Assembly: GCA_019116365.1 (NCBI GenBank)
Contig: DXBT01000031.1
Span: forward strand, 1-64,000
Origin: Barnesiella merdipullorum
GTDB taxonomy: Bacteria; Bacteroidota; Bacteroidia; Bacteroidales; Barnesiellaceae
Direction: 5' to 3'
Length of the DNA stretch: 64,000 nt
Each line of letters starts with the position of its first letter. The stretch's first letter is position 1. A program made the translations under genes and the position numbers. Below the pieces are notes generated by a model, which was not told the origin of the DNA, did no database searches, and saw only the letters and a list, made by a program, of their open reading frames with translations. This document shows positions 8,047 through 17,343 of the stretch, in pieces.

Positions 8047-11000
8047 TTACTCTGTTTTACCCAACCGGGCCAGACGCTCGTCGATGCGGGTCATGATATC
8101 GTCGTCGCTCGCCGGATAGTTGTTGCGCAAGCTTTGCAGATATTGCCGGGCCTGGAAGGTCTCGCCCCGCTTCTCATAGATATCGGCCATGAGCAGGAAC
8201 CCGCGGGCCAGCCAATAGCTGTGGGGTGTGCCCTTGTCGATAAAGGCGTTCAAGGTCTTCTCGGCGTTGTTGAGGGCCTTGTTGTCAAACTGATACTGAG
8301 CCAACAGATAGGCACTTTGTGCACCATACAGCGAGCGGGTGTCTTGCGAGAGCTCCGTCCAATCGGCGGCGGCCTTCTCGCCCTGCTGAGTATGGGCATA
8401 GGCATCAGCCCGGGCAAAGAGGACCTCTTGCCGCAAGTCGGGCGACAACTTGCTCTCGCCCAACAGACCTTCGGCCGAGGTCAGTACCAGGTCATACTGC
8501 TGCTTGTTGCGGGCAATGCGCAACATACCCAGCCAGGCCGCCTGCTTGTTCTCGCTGGTGGTAGCCTTCTTCTCGAGAGCCTTGAAGCCTTCGAGGGCCT
8601 CGTCGTAGCGATTGTTCACATAGAGTATCTCGCACTTGCGGGCCAGTGCCTCCTCGGCGAATTCGCCATCAGGAGCATGGGTTACCACATAGTCAAACGA
8701 AGTGAGGGCCTTGTCATACTCCTTGGCGGCAAACGCAGCCTGCCCCACGTAGAAGTTGGCCGGTATGCCGAAGGCTCCCGAGGGATAGTTGCGCAGGTAT
8801 TTCTCGAGTGAGGCCACCCCTTTACCCGTCATGTAGGTGCGCTCGGCGGCCATGTAGGAGAGCGAGTCGAGTTCGGCCACCGGAGCCTGCTCGGCCAGTC
8901 CAACCCGATTGAGGTAAGCGGCATAGGCATCGACGGCATCCTTCTCGACATAGACCGATTTCAGGTCGGCCACGGCCACACGGGCCTCTTCGCTGGTGGG
9001 ATAGCGCTCGATAACCTGCTGGTAAGCTACAATCGAGGCGTCGGTCTGCCCGCTGTTGAAGTAGATCATACCCAGTTGCAGGCCGCCTTTGCGGGCCACT
9101 GCACTCTGCGGATAGCTGGCAATCAACTGGCGATAGCTGGCAATGGCTTCGTCGGTGCGATTGAGTATCGAGTAGGCTTGCCCCTTCTCGAACCAGGCAT
9201 TGGCCAGGTAGCTCGAGCGGGGATATTGGGCAATGAGTTGATCGAGCAATTCGATTTTGCGCTCCTGGTTCTTTTGCAGCCCGGCCATAAAGGCTTTCTG
9301 GAAGAGGGCGTAGTCGCCGCTCGAGGCATCGGTCTGCTGGGCCCGGGCATAATACTGCTCGGCATCGGCATACCGGCGGGCGTAGTAGTAGCAGTCGCCG
9401 GTGCGGGCATAGGCATCGGCCAACAGGCTTTTATCGGTACCCGACTGAGCCGAGAGGTAACGCGAGAAGCCGTCGAGCGCCTGCGAAAAGTTGTGTTGCT
9501 TGAACTGGCAATAGGCCCAGTCGTACCAAGCCAGGGCATACATCTCGCTCTTCTTGTCTTTGCAACTCGAGAGGTAGGTCGAGTAGTTGCGGGCAGCCGT
9601 TCCGTACTGTCCCTGGCGGTATTGGCACTCGGCCAGCCAGAACGAGGACTTGGCCCGTATGTCGGCATCGTAGTTACCCACGGCAATGGCCTGAGTGAAA
9701 AGTTGCCGGGCCTCATCGATGCGGGCGTTGGTAAAGGCCTCGGTTCCCAACTGGAACAGGATGCGCTGTTTGGCAGCCAGTATCTTGCTGTCGGGGCGCT
9801 GTATCTTCTCGATTGAGGCCAGGGCCGACCGGTAGTTGCGGGTCGTCATATAGACCTCGACCAGATAGTCGTTGATTTTATCGGCATAGCGCGAGTCGGG
9901 GAACTCGTTGAGGAAACGCTCGAATACCCCCACCGAGTTGTCGAACGGCGAGGCCGAATGATCGTAGAGACAAAGGGCGTAGTTGTAGAGCGCCGTCTCA
10001 CGCACCTGCGTGTCGTAGGTGCCCTGCGAGGCCATCTCGAAAGCCATGCGGGCATTGTTTTTGTCGCCTGCCCGCAGATAGGCCTGGCCGATGTAGAGGT
10101 AGGCATTTTGCGACAGAGCATCGTCGGGACCGGTAACCCGGCTCAGATAGTCGATGGTGCGCACATCCTCGCCCCGACGATAGGCGATGATACCCAAGGC
10201 ATAGAGCGACGAACGCTCGGGGGTTCCGCAGCGCTGCAAATAGCGTTCGAGATAGGTCGTGGCCGACTGGTCGTCGCCCTCCCGGTAGGCACTCTCGCCC
10301 AGCAGACGGAGCAGCTCGGTATAGGCGTCGGCCTCGGCCATGGGGTGAGAGAGCAACTCTTTCCCCTCGCTCAATACCTGGGCAAACCGTTTCTGCCTGA
10401 AATAGATTTGCAGCATGTGCAGCCGCGCCGAATAGCCGTATTGAGCATCGCCCTTGACCTTGGCAAAGTTGCTCAAAGCGGCTTGGTCGTCGCCTTCGTT
10501 CATCTGTATGTAGGCCAGGTAGAAGGTGGCTCCTACCCGGTATTTATCTTTCGCCACGAGAATCTGGAAGAGAGGTTTGGCCGCCCCGGCATCACCGGTT
10601 TTCAACAGCGAGCAGGCGGTACGATAACCCCAACTATCCTCTTCGTCGCCGGTGAGCAGACTCACATCGACCGAACGGTAGGCTTCCAAAGCCCGGTCAT
10701 ACTCTTGCCGGTCGTAGTAATAGTCGGCCAAAGCCAACCGGGCCTGCAAGGTGTGCGACGACTCGGGATACTCGCGAAGAAAAGCCGTCAGACGACTCAC
10801 CGTCTGCGACAAGTGGTTGCGAGCCTCGGCCAGGGCCAGGTACCAATCGGCCGTCTCGCGCAACTCACGCGGCAAATCGCCGGAGCAAGCCTCTTGCATG
10901 AGATCGGCACAACCCACATAGTTCTGCTCCTCGAAGAGAGAGATGCCTCGCTCTATCAAAGCCCGGTAATCGTTATAAACCGGCACCCCCGGTTTGGAGG

Positions 11001-11061
11001 CCGAGAGCGACCCCGCACAGGCGATTCCCAGACATATCACAATTGCTCGTTTCCTGAACAT
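8047..11061 (-). CDS. Large exported tetratricopeptide-repeat protein
   Basis: A 1004-residue protein with an N-terminal signal peptide (MFRKRAIVICLGIACAGSLSA) followed by TPR-type helical repeats over nearly the whole length, seen as recurring patterns such as YDRALEAYRSVD, YADAEQYYARAQQ, DEAIASYRQLIASYPQS and DASIVAYQQVIERYPTS. TPR arrays bind other proteins, so this is likely a periplasmic or outer-membrane-facing scaffold. It sits 2 bases after the U32-family gene and 22 bases before the barrel gene, which suggests that the TPR protein and barrel act together in the envelope. No enzymatic domain is visible. Confidence 0.82.
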   Translation of the reverse strand: MFRKRAIVICLGIACAGSLSASKPGVPVYNDYRALIERGISLFEEQNYVGCADLMQEACSGDLPRELRETADWYLALAEARNHLSQTVSRLTAFLREYPESSHTLQARLALADYYYDRQEYDRALEAYRSVDVSLLTGDEEDSWGYRTACSLLKTGDAGAAKPLFQILVAKDKYRVGATFYLAYIQMNEGDDQAALSNFAKVKGDAQYGYSARLHMLQIYFRQKRFAQVLSEGKELLSHPMAEADAYTELLRLLGESAYREGDDQSATTYLERYLQRCGTPERSSLYALGIIAYRRGEDVRTIDYLSRVTGPDDALSQNAYLYIGQAYLRAGDKNNARMAFEMASQGTYDTQVRETALYNYALCLYDHSASPFDNSVGVFERFLNEFPDSRYADKINDYLVEVYMTTRNYRSALASIEKIQRPDSKILAAKQRILFQLGTEAFTNARIDEARQLFTQAIAVGNYDADIRAKSSFWLAECQYRQGQYGTAARNYSTYLSSCKDKKSEMYALAWYDWAYCQFKQHNFSQALDGFSRYLSAQSGTDKSLLADAYARTGDCYYYARRYADAEQYYARAQQTDASSGDYALFQKAFMAGLQKNQERKIELLDQLIAQYPRSSYLANAWFEKGQAYSILNRTDEAIASYRQLIASYPQSAVARKGGLQLGMIYFNSGQTDASIVAYQQVIERYPTSEEARVAVADLKSVYVEKDAVDAYAAYLNRVGLAEQAPVAELDSLSYMAAERTYMTGKGVASLEKYLRNYPSGAFGIPANFYVGQAAFAAKEYDKALTSFDYVVTHAPDGEFAEEALARKCEILYVNNRYDEALEGFKALEKKATTSENKQAAWLGMLRIARNKQQYDLVLTSAEGLLGESKLSPDLRQEVLFARADAYAHTQQGEKAAADWTELSQDTRSLYGAQSAYLLAQYQFDNKALNNAEKTLNAFIDKGTPHSYWLARGFLLMADIYEKRGETFQARQYLQSLRNNYPASDDDIMTRIDERLARLGKTE

Positions 11062-11063
11062 AG

Positions 11064-12323
11064 TTATTTTGATTTAAGTTCCGAACTGTCAACCCATTTA
11101 TACAATTTGTCCGACGGACGTATCTTCTCATCGACCCGCATCGAGAAACGATCGCCTTTTACAGCCGTCTCGACCGGTTTCAAATCGACCCGTATCTCTT
11201 CGACCTTGCGGAAGAGCGCCCCGGTCGTGGGCCCCGTGATGAGTACTTCGTCGCCCACGCTCAACGACCCGCTCTCGAGCAAGAACTCGGCTACGCCCAG
11301 GTTGGAGAAGTATTTCACCCCCTTGCCTACATAGACCTTGCGTTTGGTGGCTGCCGACCCATAATTGTGGGTCCACTCGCCCAACCGCTGACCCAGGTAG
11401 TAGCCGTTCCAGAAACCGCGATTGAAGACCGTAGCGAGCCGTTCGTCCCACCGGGCTATCTTCTCGTCGGTAAAATCGTCGGCCAGATAGGCATCGATGG
11501 CCTCGTTGTAGCACGAGACTACGGTGCGCACATATTCGGGGCCCCGGGCCCGCCCCTCGATCTTGAATACCCGCACGCCGGCATCGATGAGTTTGTTGAG
11601 GAAATGGATGGTTTTCAAATCTTTCGGCGACATGATGTAGGCATTGTCTATCTCGAGTTCATCGCCCGTCTCCTTGTCTTTCACCTCGTAGGAGCGACGG
11701 CAAATCTGCATGCAGGCACCCCGATTGGCCGAGGCGTTCATCTCGTGCAGACTCAGGTAACACTTGCCCGAGACGGCCATGCACAGAGCGCCGTGACAGA
11801 ACATCTCGATGCGCACCGGCTCTCCGCCCGGGCCCACGATGTGGTCGCGCTCGATGGCCTCGTGGATGTGGGTTACCTGCTCCAGATTCAACTCGCGGGC
11901 CAACACCACCACATCGGCAAAGCGGGCATAAAAGCGCAAAGCCTCGGTGTTCGAGATATTCAACTGGGTCGATAGGTGCACCTCGACTCCTACCTCGCGG
12001 GCATAGGTCATGGCAGCTACGTCGCTGGCGATAATGGCCGTGAGGCCCGCCTCCTTGGCCGCATCGATGATACGATGCAGCAGAGCGATATCGTCGTCGT
12101 AGATGACGGTGTTGACGGTGAGGTAACTCTTGATATGGTGTTCGTTGCAGATGCGCACAATCTCGTGCAGGTCGTCGATGGTAAAGTTGTTGGACGAACG
12201 GGAACGCATGTTGAGCCCCTCGATACCGAAATAAATCGAGTCGGCTCCTCCCTGTATGGCGGCGGCCAGCGAGTCGTAGGACCCCACGGGCGCCATAATT
12301 TCAAAATCGCTTCTCTTCATCAT
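11064..12323 (-). CDS. Peptidase U32 family protein (TrhP/YegQ-like)
   Basis: A 419-residue U32-family protein. The N-terminus (EIMAPVGSYDSLAAAIQGGADSIYFG is the family opening, here from residue 9) and the central cysteine cluster (CHGALCMAVSGKCYLS, then CMQICRRSY) match YegQ-type proteins. Although named collagenase-like peptidases, E. coli relatives act in tRNA hydroxylation (TrhP, 5-hydroxyuridine at U34) and 23S rRNA hydroxylation (RlhA); the length and single-domain form fit TrhP better. It lies 9 bases after mutS and 2 bases before the TPR gene, so it is an inner gene of that operon. Confidence 0.85.
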   Translation of the reverse strand: MMKRSDFEIMAPVGSYDSLAAAIQGGADSIYFGIEGLNMRSRSSNNFTIDDLHEIVRICNEHHIKSYLTVNTVIYDDDIALLHRIIDAAKEAGLTAIIASDVAAMTYAREVGVEVHLSTQLNISNTEALRFYARFADVVVLARELNLEQVTHIHEAIERDHIVGPGGEPVRIEMFCHGALCMAVSGKCYLSLHEMNASANRGACMQICRRSYEVKDKETGDELEIDNAYIMSPKDLKTIHFLNKLIDAGVRVFKIEGRARGPEYVRTVVSCYNEAIDAYLADDFTDEKIARWDERLATVFNRGFWNGYYLGQRLGEWTHNYGSAATKRKVYVGKGVKYFSNLGVAEFLLESGSLSVGDEVLITGPTTGALFRKVEEIRVDLKPVETAVKGDRFSMRVDEKIRPSDKLYKWVDSSELKSK

Positions 12324-12332
12324 GAATCACTG

Positions 12333-14948
12333 TTATTTCCCGGTGATTATCTTTTTTATCTCATTCAGTTTGTTCAACGCCTCGACAGGGGTGAGGTTGT
12401 TGATATCGGTTCGCAGAATCTCGTCGCGTACCTGCGAGAGCACGGGGTCGTCGAGCTGGAAGAAACTCAGCTGCACACCACCGCGCGACGAGGCAATCTC
12501 GGCCGTAGGTTTGGCCAGGCCCGTCTGCCGGTTCTCCGACTCGAGCTGCTTCAATATCTGGTTGGCCCGTTTGACAATGCTCTGAGGCATACCCGCCAGC
12601 TTGGCCACATGGATACCGAAACTGTGTTCGCTGCCTCCCCGCACCAGCTTGCGCAGGAATATCACCTTGTTGTCAATCTCCTTGACCGACACGTTGTAGT
12701 TGACGATGCGCTTGTAGGTGCGCTCCATCTCGTTGAGTTCGTGATAGTGGGTAGCAAAGAGGGTCTTGGCCCGTGCCCTGGGATGCTCGTGAATGTGCTC
12801 TACAATGGCCCAGGCAATGGAGATGCCGTCGTAGGTACTGGTGCCGCGCCCCAACTCGTCGAAGAGTACCAGACTGCGCTCCGACAGGTTGTTGAGGATA
12901 TCGGCCGCCTCGGTCATCTCGACCATGAAGGTCGATTCGCCCAGCGAAATATTGTCCGAAGCTCCCACACGGGTGAATATCTTATCGACAACGCCTATGC
13001 GGGCCGCATCGGCCGGGACGAAACTGCCGATTTGCGCCATGAGCACGATGAGCGCCGTCTGCCGCAACAGGGCCGACTTACCGGCCATGTTGGGACCCGT
13101 AATCATCATAATCTGCTGCTTGTCGTTGTCGAGCTCCACGCTGTTGCTGATGTAGCTCTCGCCGGGGGGCATCTGCTTCTCGATGACGGGGTGACGCCCC
13201 TCCTTGATATCGATAGTAAGCGAATCGTTGATTTCGGGTCGGATATAATGGTTTTCGACAGCCGTCTTCACAAACGACAACAGGCAGTCGAGCCGGGCAA
13301 TCAAGGTCGAGTCGAGCTGGATGGCCGGGATATAATCGGCCAGGGCCAGAACGAGGTCGTTGAAGAGCTGGCTTTCGAGCGAGAGAATCTTCTCCTCGGC
13401 CCCAAGTATCTTCTCTTCATACTCCTTGAGTTCCTGAGTGATGTATCGTTCGGCATTTACCAAAGTCTGTTTGCGTACCCAGTCGGCCGGCACCTTGTCC
13501 TTGTGAGTGTTGCGCACCTCGATGTAGTACCCGAACACGTTGTTGTAACCCACCTTGAGGCTGGGAATACCCGTGCGGTCGCTCTCTCGCTGCTGTACAT
13601 GCAACAGGTAGTCTTTGCCCGAGGTGGAGATTTCGCGCAGGTCGTCGAGTTCGGCGTTGACCCCCTTGCTGATGATGCCTCCCCGGTTGGAGACGTTGGG
13701 GGCATCGGGCACAATCTCGCGTTCGATACGGTCGCGTATGCTCGCGCAGCAGTTGAGTTGCTCGCCTATGCGCTGCAACACCGGCTCGTCGCTCTGCTCG
13801 CAAACGGCCTTGATGGGCTCTATCGCCTGCAAGGCTACCTTGAGCTGTACCACCTCGCGGGGCGAGATACGCCCCACGGCCACCTTCGAGATGAGCCGTT
13901 CCATATCGCCTATCGTGTCGAGCTGCGGGTCGATGACCTCGCGCACCTCGGGATGACGGAAGAAGAACTCCACCCCGTTGAGCCTGTCTTCGATGGGCTT
14001 CACATCTTTCAAGGGAAAGATAATCCACCGCCTGAGCATACGGGCTCCCATGGGGGTGACGGTGCGGTCGATAACATCGAGCAGACTCTTGCCCCCTTCG
14101 TTCATGGGTGCTATCAACTCGAGGCTGCGCACCGTAAATTTGTCGAGGCGCACATATCGCTCCTCCTCGATACGGGCCAGCGAAGTAATGTGCGAGATGT
14201 GTGTGTGCTGGGTGATGTCGAGGTAGTGGAGCAGCGACCCGGCCGCAATGATGGCACAAGGCATATTGTGCACACCGAATCCCTTGAGGTTTTTGGTCTC
14301 GAAATGGCGTAACAGCCGGTCACGCGCAGCATCCTCGGTATAGACCCAGTCGTCGAGTTCGAAAGTGAAGAACCGGTTCCCGAAGTGCTCCTCGAAGAGT
14401 TTCCGTTTCGTACGCTCAAACAACACCTCTTTGGGCGAGAAGTTGCCCAGCAGTTTATCTACATAATCATAGTCGCCCTCGGCCGCCAGAAATTCGCCGG
14501 TCGATATATCGAGAAAGGCTACGCCCACCTTGTTGTTTTTCCCAAAGTGAACACCGCCCAAAAAGTTATTCTCTTTATGATCCAGTATCGTGTCGTTGAT
14601 CGACACACCCGGAGTCACCAGTTCGGTAATACCCCGCTTCACCAGCTTCTTGGCCAGTTTGGGGTCCTCCAGCTGTTCGCAGATAGCCACCCGCTTGCCG
14701 GCCCTCACCAACTTGGGCAGATAGGTGTCGAGAGCATGGTGCGGAAAACCGGCCAACTCGACATACTGCGCGGCGCCGTTTGCCCGGCGGGTAAGCGTAA
14801 TACCCAGAATCTCAGATGCTATGATGGCATCTTCCGAAAAGGTCTCATAGAAATCCCCGACTCTGAAAAGCAGTATCGCATCGGGATGCTGGGCCTTCAT
14901 CTCGATATACTGTTTCATCAGCGGAGTTTCAACAATTTCCTTGGCCAC
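12333..14948 (-). CDS. mutS: DNA mismatch repair protein MutS
   Basis: Recognises base mismatches and small loops and starts repair as a clamp with MutL. The 871-residue product is full length: the mismatch-reading motif FRVGDFYETF near residue 25 (Phe and Glu that stack on the mispair), the lever and clamp regions in the middle, and the ABC-type ATPase with Walker A GPNMAGKSALLRQ near residue 617 and Walker B LVLFDELGRGTSTYDG near 690. It is the first gene of an apparent four-gene minus-strand operon with the U32 protein, the TPR protein and the barrel. Confidence 0.98.
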   Translation of the reverse strand: MAKEIVETPLMKQYIEMKAQHPDAILLFRVGDFYETFSEDAIIASEILGITLTRRANGAAQYVELAGFPHHALDTYLPKLVRAGKRVAICEQLEDPKLAKKLVKRGITELVTPGVSINDTILDHKENNFLGGVHFGKNNKVGVAFLDISTGEFLAAEGDYDYVDKLLGNFSPKEVLFERTKRKLFEEHFGNRFFTFELDDWVYTEDAARDRLLRHFETKNLKGFGVHNMPCAIIAAGSLLHYLDITQHTHISHITSLARIEEERYVRLDKFTVRSLELIAPMNEGGKSLLDVIDRTVTPMGARMLRRWIIFPLKDVKPIEDRLNGVEFFFRHPEVREVIDPQLDTIGDMERLISKVAVGRISPREVVQLKVALQAIEPIKAVCEQSDEPVLQRIGEQLNCCASIRDRIEREIVPDAPNVSNRGGIISKGVNAELDDLREISTSGKDYLLHVQQRESDRTGIPSLKVGYNNVFGYYIEVRNTHKDKVPADWVRKQTLVNAERYITQELKEYEEKILGAEEKILSLESQLFNDLVLALADYIPAIQLDSTLIARLDCLLSFVKTAVENHYIRPEINDSLTIDIKEGRHPVIEKQMPPGESYISNSVELDNDKQQIMMITGPNMAGKSALLRQTALIVLMAQIGSFVPADAARIGVVDKIFTRVGASDNISLGESTFMVEMTEAADILNNLSERSLVLFDELGRGTSTYDGISIAWAIVEHIHEHPRARAKTLFATHYHELNEMERTYKRIVNYNVSVKEIDNKVIFLRKLVRGGSEHSFGIHVAKLAGMPQSIVKRANQILKQLESENRQTGLAKPTAEIASSRGGVQLSFFQLDDPVLSQVRDEILRTDINNLTPVEALNKLNEIKKIITGK

Positions 14949-14991
14949 GATATATTTCTTTATCTTCTTGTTTACTACTGTTTAAGAGAAA

Positions 14992-14999
14992 CAAAGATA
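14992..14999 (-). promoter_or_regulatory. Probable -7 box of the mutS operon
   Basis: TATCTTTG on the minus strand, 44 bases upstream of the mutS ATG; a perfect -7 match, but no TTTG was found 19-21 bases further up. Confidence 0.42.
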
Positions 15000-15025
15000 A
15001 GGGTTTCGACCGAATTTGTGAAATT

Positions 15026-15075
15026 AAAAAAATGTAAACGCCTTTTATCGCTTCGTGAAAAGGATAAAAGGCGTT
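15026..15075 (-). terminator. Intrinsic terminator of the cotH-like gene
   Basis: A perfect 13-bp inverted repeat (AACGCCTTTTATC at 15037-15049 with its complement at 15063-15075, 13-base loop), followed on the minus strand by ACATTTTTTT. It separates the CotH-like gene from the mutS operon. Confidence 0.88.
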
Positions 15076-15133
15076 GCTCTATTCGAGACTCGGGGCGACC
15101 GGCTTACCCGGCCGTTGCTCCGGGTGTGCCCGA

Positions 15134-16540
15134 TCAATAGCTGTACAACCCGTAGTTGGGGTCGTTCGAGATAAACTCTACACGGTCGAGTATCCACGTT
15201 TTCAGCTTCTCGACATTCTCTCTGAAGTTGAACGAACCTTCGGTAACTCCCGGCTCTACAGACCATATCAAGCCATTCTCCAGGGCCGACGGCTCAATCT
15301 CGTCGGCATACTGGTCCATATAGTCCAGAAGCTGCGGCAGCAGATTGGCCTTGAAGTTGTCGAACTTCTCTTTATAGAGAGCCTTGAACTCGGGCCGAGT
15401 AGCGATGCTCTTCAAGAACGGGCCACCATATTGCGGATAATCGAACGTGTCCAACATAGGCAGGGTGGTCACCTGGTTTTCTACACCGTCGTTATAGGTA
15501 AATCCCCAGTCAAAATCCCAGATGGGGCCGAAGTGATAGACATCCTCGGCATTGGCTTTGTAGAGATAGACACTCTTGGGCCACACCGGTTCGCGGTTGC
15601 CACACACGTTATAGACAAGCAGGTAGTTGACAAGCGACTCCATATCGAGACTGGTTGAGAGGTCTTCGCCTTCATACACCTTCCGTTCAAATTCGGTAAA
15701 GTCATCGCCCCAGGTACTCAACAACGACTCGGGAGTCACCCCCTTCAGCTCAGCTATCTCGCTCAGGTCGGGATCCTTTACCATCATGGGGAGGTTGTAA
15801 TACATCGACCAGAATTTATAGGCCTCGTCGAAGTTGGTATCCATCTCAAACAAGATACCGCTCTCCTCGTCGATATCGACACTTGCCCCGGTGATACCTA
15901 TCTTCTCGGTGATGAAGTAGGCCCCTTTGAAAATACCGTTGAAATAGACTCTTATCGGTTGGCAGTGATTGGTATAAGGCATCTCGAGCAGTTGGCCCAG
16001 CTTCAGGGCAACGGCATTGCGCATGAGGGTACAATCGATGTAGTTGGCAATGAGAGCATAGCTCTTGGCTTTGGCCAGACCGCAAATAGCGATTTTCTTG
16101 TCGAACTTCAACCGATAGGGTTTCTTGACATAGTTCCAGGTGCTGTTACCTCTACCCTTGATCGAAACGGCCGTAGGCTCCAGGTCATCGACGACACCGT
16201 TGCCATCGATACTGATCATGGCACTGAGATACAACTCCTTGTCGTAGAGTTCGGTCAAATCGGGATAATCGGGAATGGTTATATATACGGTGGGCACATT
16301 CTTACCCACTTCGCACCGGTCGATGCTGGAGAGTGCCACAGGTAACCGCCCCTCCTGAGTGTTGACGATGAGGCTGTCGAGCGAATCATCGTCGGAGAGG
16401 TGGTGGGTCATATTGGTAATCTCCTCGGCCTTTATCGAGTGAAAGTTGACATCGTTGCGATAGATGTGAAGCCAGGGATCTGGTTGCTCACCATACGACA
16501 ACAGCGGGAGCAACAGGAGAAGGAGGAATAATTTTTTCAT
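15134..16540 (-). CDS. Exported CotH-kinase-family protein
   Basis: A 468-residue protein with a signal peptide (leucine-rich core ending LLSYGE). After about 80 residues comes the CotH domain: KGRGNSTWNYVKKPYRLKFD around residue 127, ALIANYIDCTLMRNAVA near 165, and HFGPIWDFDWGF near residue 345. CotH proteins are atypical protein kinases first known from spore coats; many exported bacterial relatives in Bacteroidota are uncharacterised, and kinase activity is inferred only. It is preceded by a small exported protein gene 58 bases upstream on the same strand and ends at a strong terminator, suggesting a two-gene unit. Confidence 0.85.
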   Translation of the reverse strand: MKKLFLLLLLLPLLSYGEQPDPWLHIYRNDVNFHSIKAEEITNMTHHLSDDDSLDSLIVNTQEGRLPVALSSIDRCEVGKNVPTVYITIPDYPDLTELYDKELYLSAMISIDGNGVVDDLEPTAVSIKGRGNSTWNYVKKPYRLKFDKKIAICGLAKAKSYALIANYIDCTLMRNAVALKLGQLLEMPYTNHCQPIRVYFNGIFKGAYFITEKIGITGASVDIDEESGILFEMDTNFDEAYKFWSMYYNLPMMVKDPDLSEIAELKGVTPESLLSTWGDDFTEFERKVYEGEDLSTSLDMESLVNYLLVYNVCGNREPVWPKSVYLYKANAEDVYHFGPIWDFDWGFTYNDGVENQVTTLPMLDTFDYPQYGGPFLKSIATRPEFKALYKEKFDNFKANLLPQLLDYMDQYADEIEPSALENGLIWSVEPGVTEGSFNFRENVEKLKTWILDRVEFISNDPNYGLYSY

Positions 16541-16598
16541 GTGTATATATTGAACTACTTGTATGACAATTGTTTATTTAACTCTCTACCGGGAATCA

Positions 16599-17069
16599 TC
16601 AGCCCCGCTTGTTGACCATGATTTTGCGTGATACATCGCGATAGTTCACGACATAGACCCCATGGGGCAACTGTGCCAACTCGAGGCGGTAGAGCCCGTC
16701 AACCCGACTCTCGGCGACCATGACTCCCTTCAAATCGTAAACCCGCACAACCGTACCTTCGGGCAAACCGGCAATCTGCAACTCGTCGGCCGTGACGATA
16801 AACGATTCGCCCGTCACCTCATCGACACTCGAAATGGCACGTTTCGTATAGCGGAACCCCGATATATCGGCCAGCGCAAAACTCTCGTTGGAGTCGGCAC
16901 TCTCAAACACGAGGGCATTATCGACGAACTTCATCGTCAAATCGGGCGACAATACCACACTGGCTATCGTATTGTCCTTATACTCCACGTCGATTACCTT
17001 CTTCAAGGTCTCGGAGTACAGCATAAAATTCAGGCATAAGCATATGCCCAACAAGCATACTTTTTTCAT
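16599..17069 (-). CDS. Small exported protein with T9SS-like C-terminus
   Basis: A 156-residue protein with a signal peptide (MKKVCLLGICLCLNFMLYSE), a short domain of about 60 residues without recognised family, and a C-terminal block resembling a type A sorting signal of type IX secretion: VRVYDLKGVMVAES, LAQLPHGVYVVNYRD and a final KIMVNKRG. Such tails direct export to the cell surface where T9SS is present; in many gut Bacteroidales they occur without a demonstrated T9SS. It lies just upstream of the CotH-like gene and is probably co-expressed with it. Confidence 0.62.
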   Translation of the reverse strand: MKKVCLLGICLCLNFMLYSETLKKVIDVEYKDNTIASVVLSPDLTMKFVDNALVFESADSNESFALADISGFRYTKRAISSVDEVTGESFIVTADELQIAGLPEGTVVRVYDLKGVMVAESRVDGLYRLELAQLPHGVYVVNYRDVSRKIMVNKRG

Positions 17070-17169
17070 CGTTAATATTATGATTGGATTTATGTTTTTG
17101 TCTATAAATTTAAGGATATCTCAATTGCATCGACTCCTATGCGGGAGCACCCATTTCATTATTTCGCGG

Positions 17170-17197
17170 CAAAATTAAACATTTTTCTTAAAACAAA
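17170..17197 (-). promoter_or_regulatory. Possible promoter of the T9SS-tail gene
   Basis: Minus-strand TAATTTTG at 17170-17177 and TTTG at 17194-17197, but the spacer is only 16 bases. The -7 box is about 100 bases upstream of the start. Confidence 0.33.
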
Positions 17198-17343
17198 TTA
17201 ATTTTTATACAATTTATCCATCTTGCTCATTCCGAGCCTTGGAACTCCCCTGCACCCGATTGATGTCGAGGGCTCATTTCACCCATACAGGAGAGTGATT
17301 CCCTGGACGCTCAAGATTTCTCTCCCCCCGAGAAGAGCACGCC

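Noticed and set aside
11976..14312. 778-codon open frame antisense to mutS and the U32 gene
   Set aside because: Shadow caused by third-position codon bias; both underlying proteins are intact conserved enzymes.
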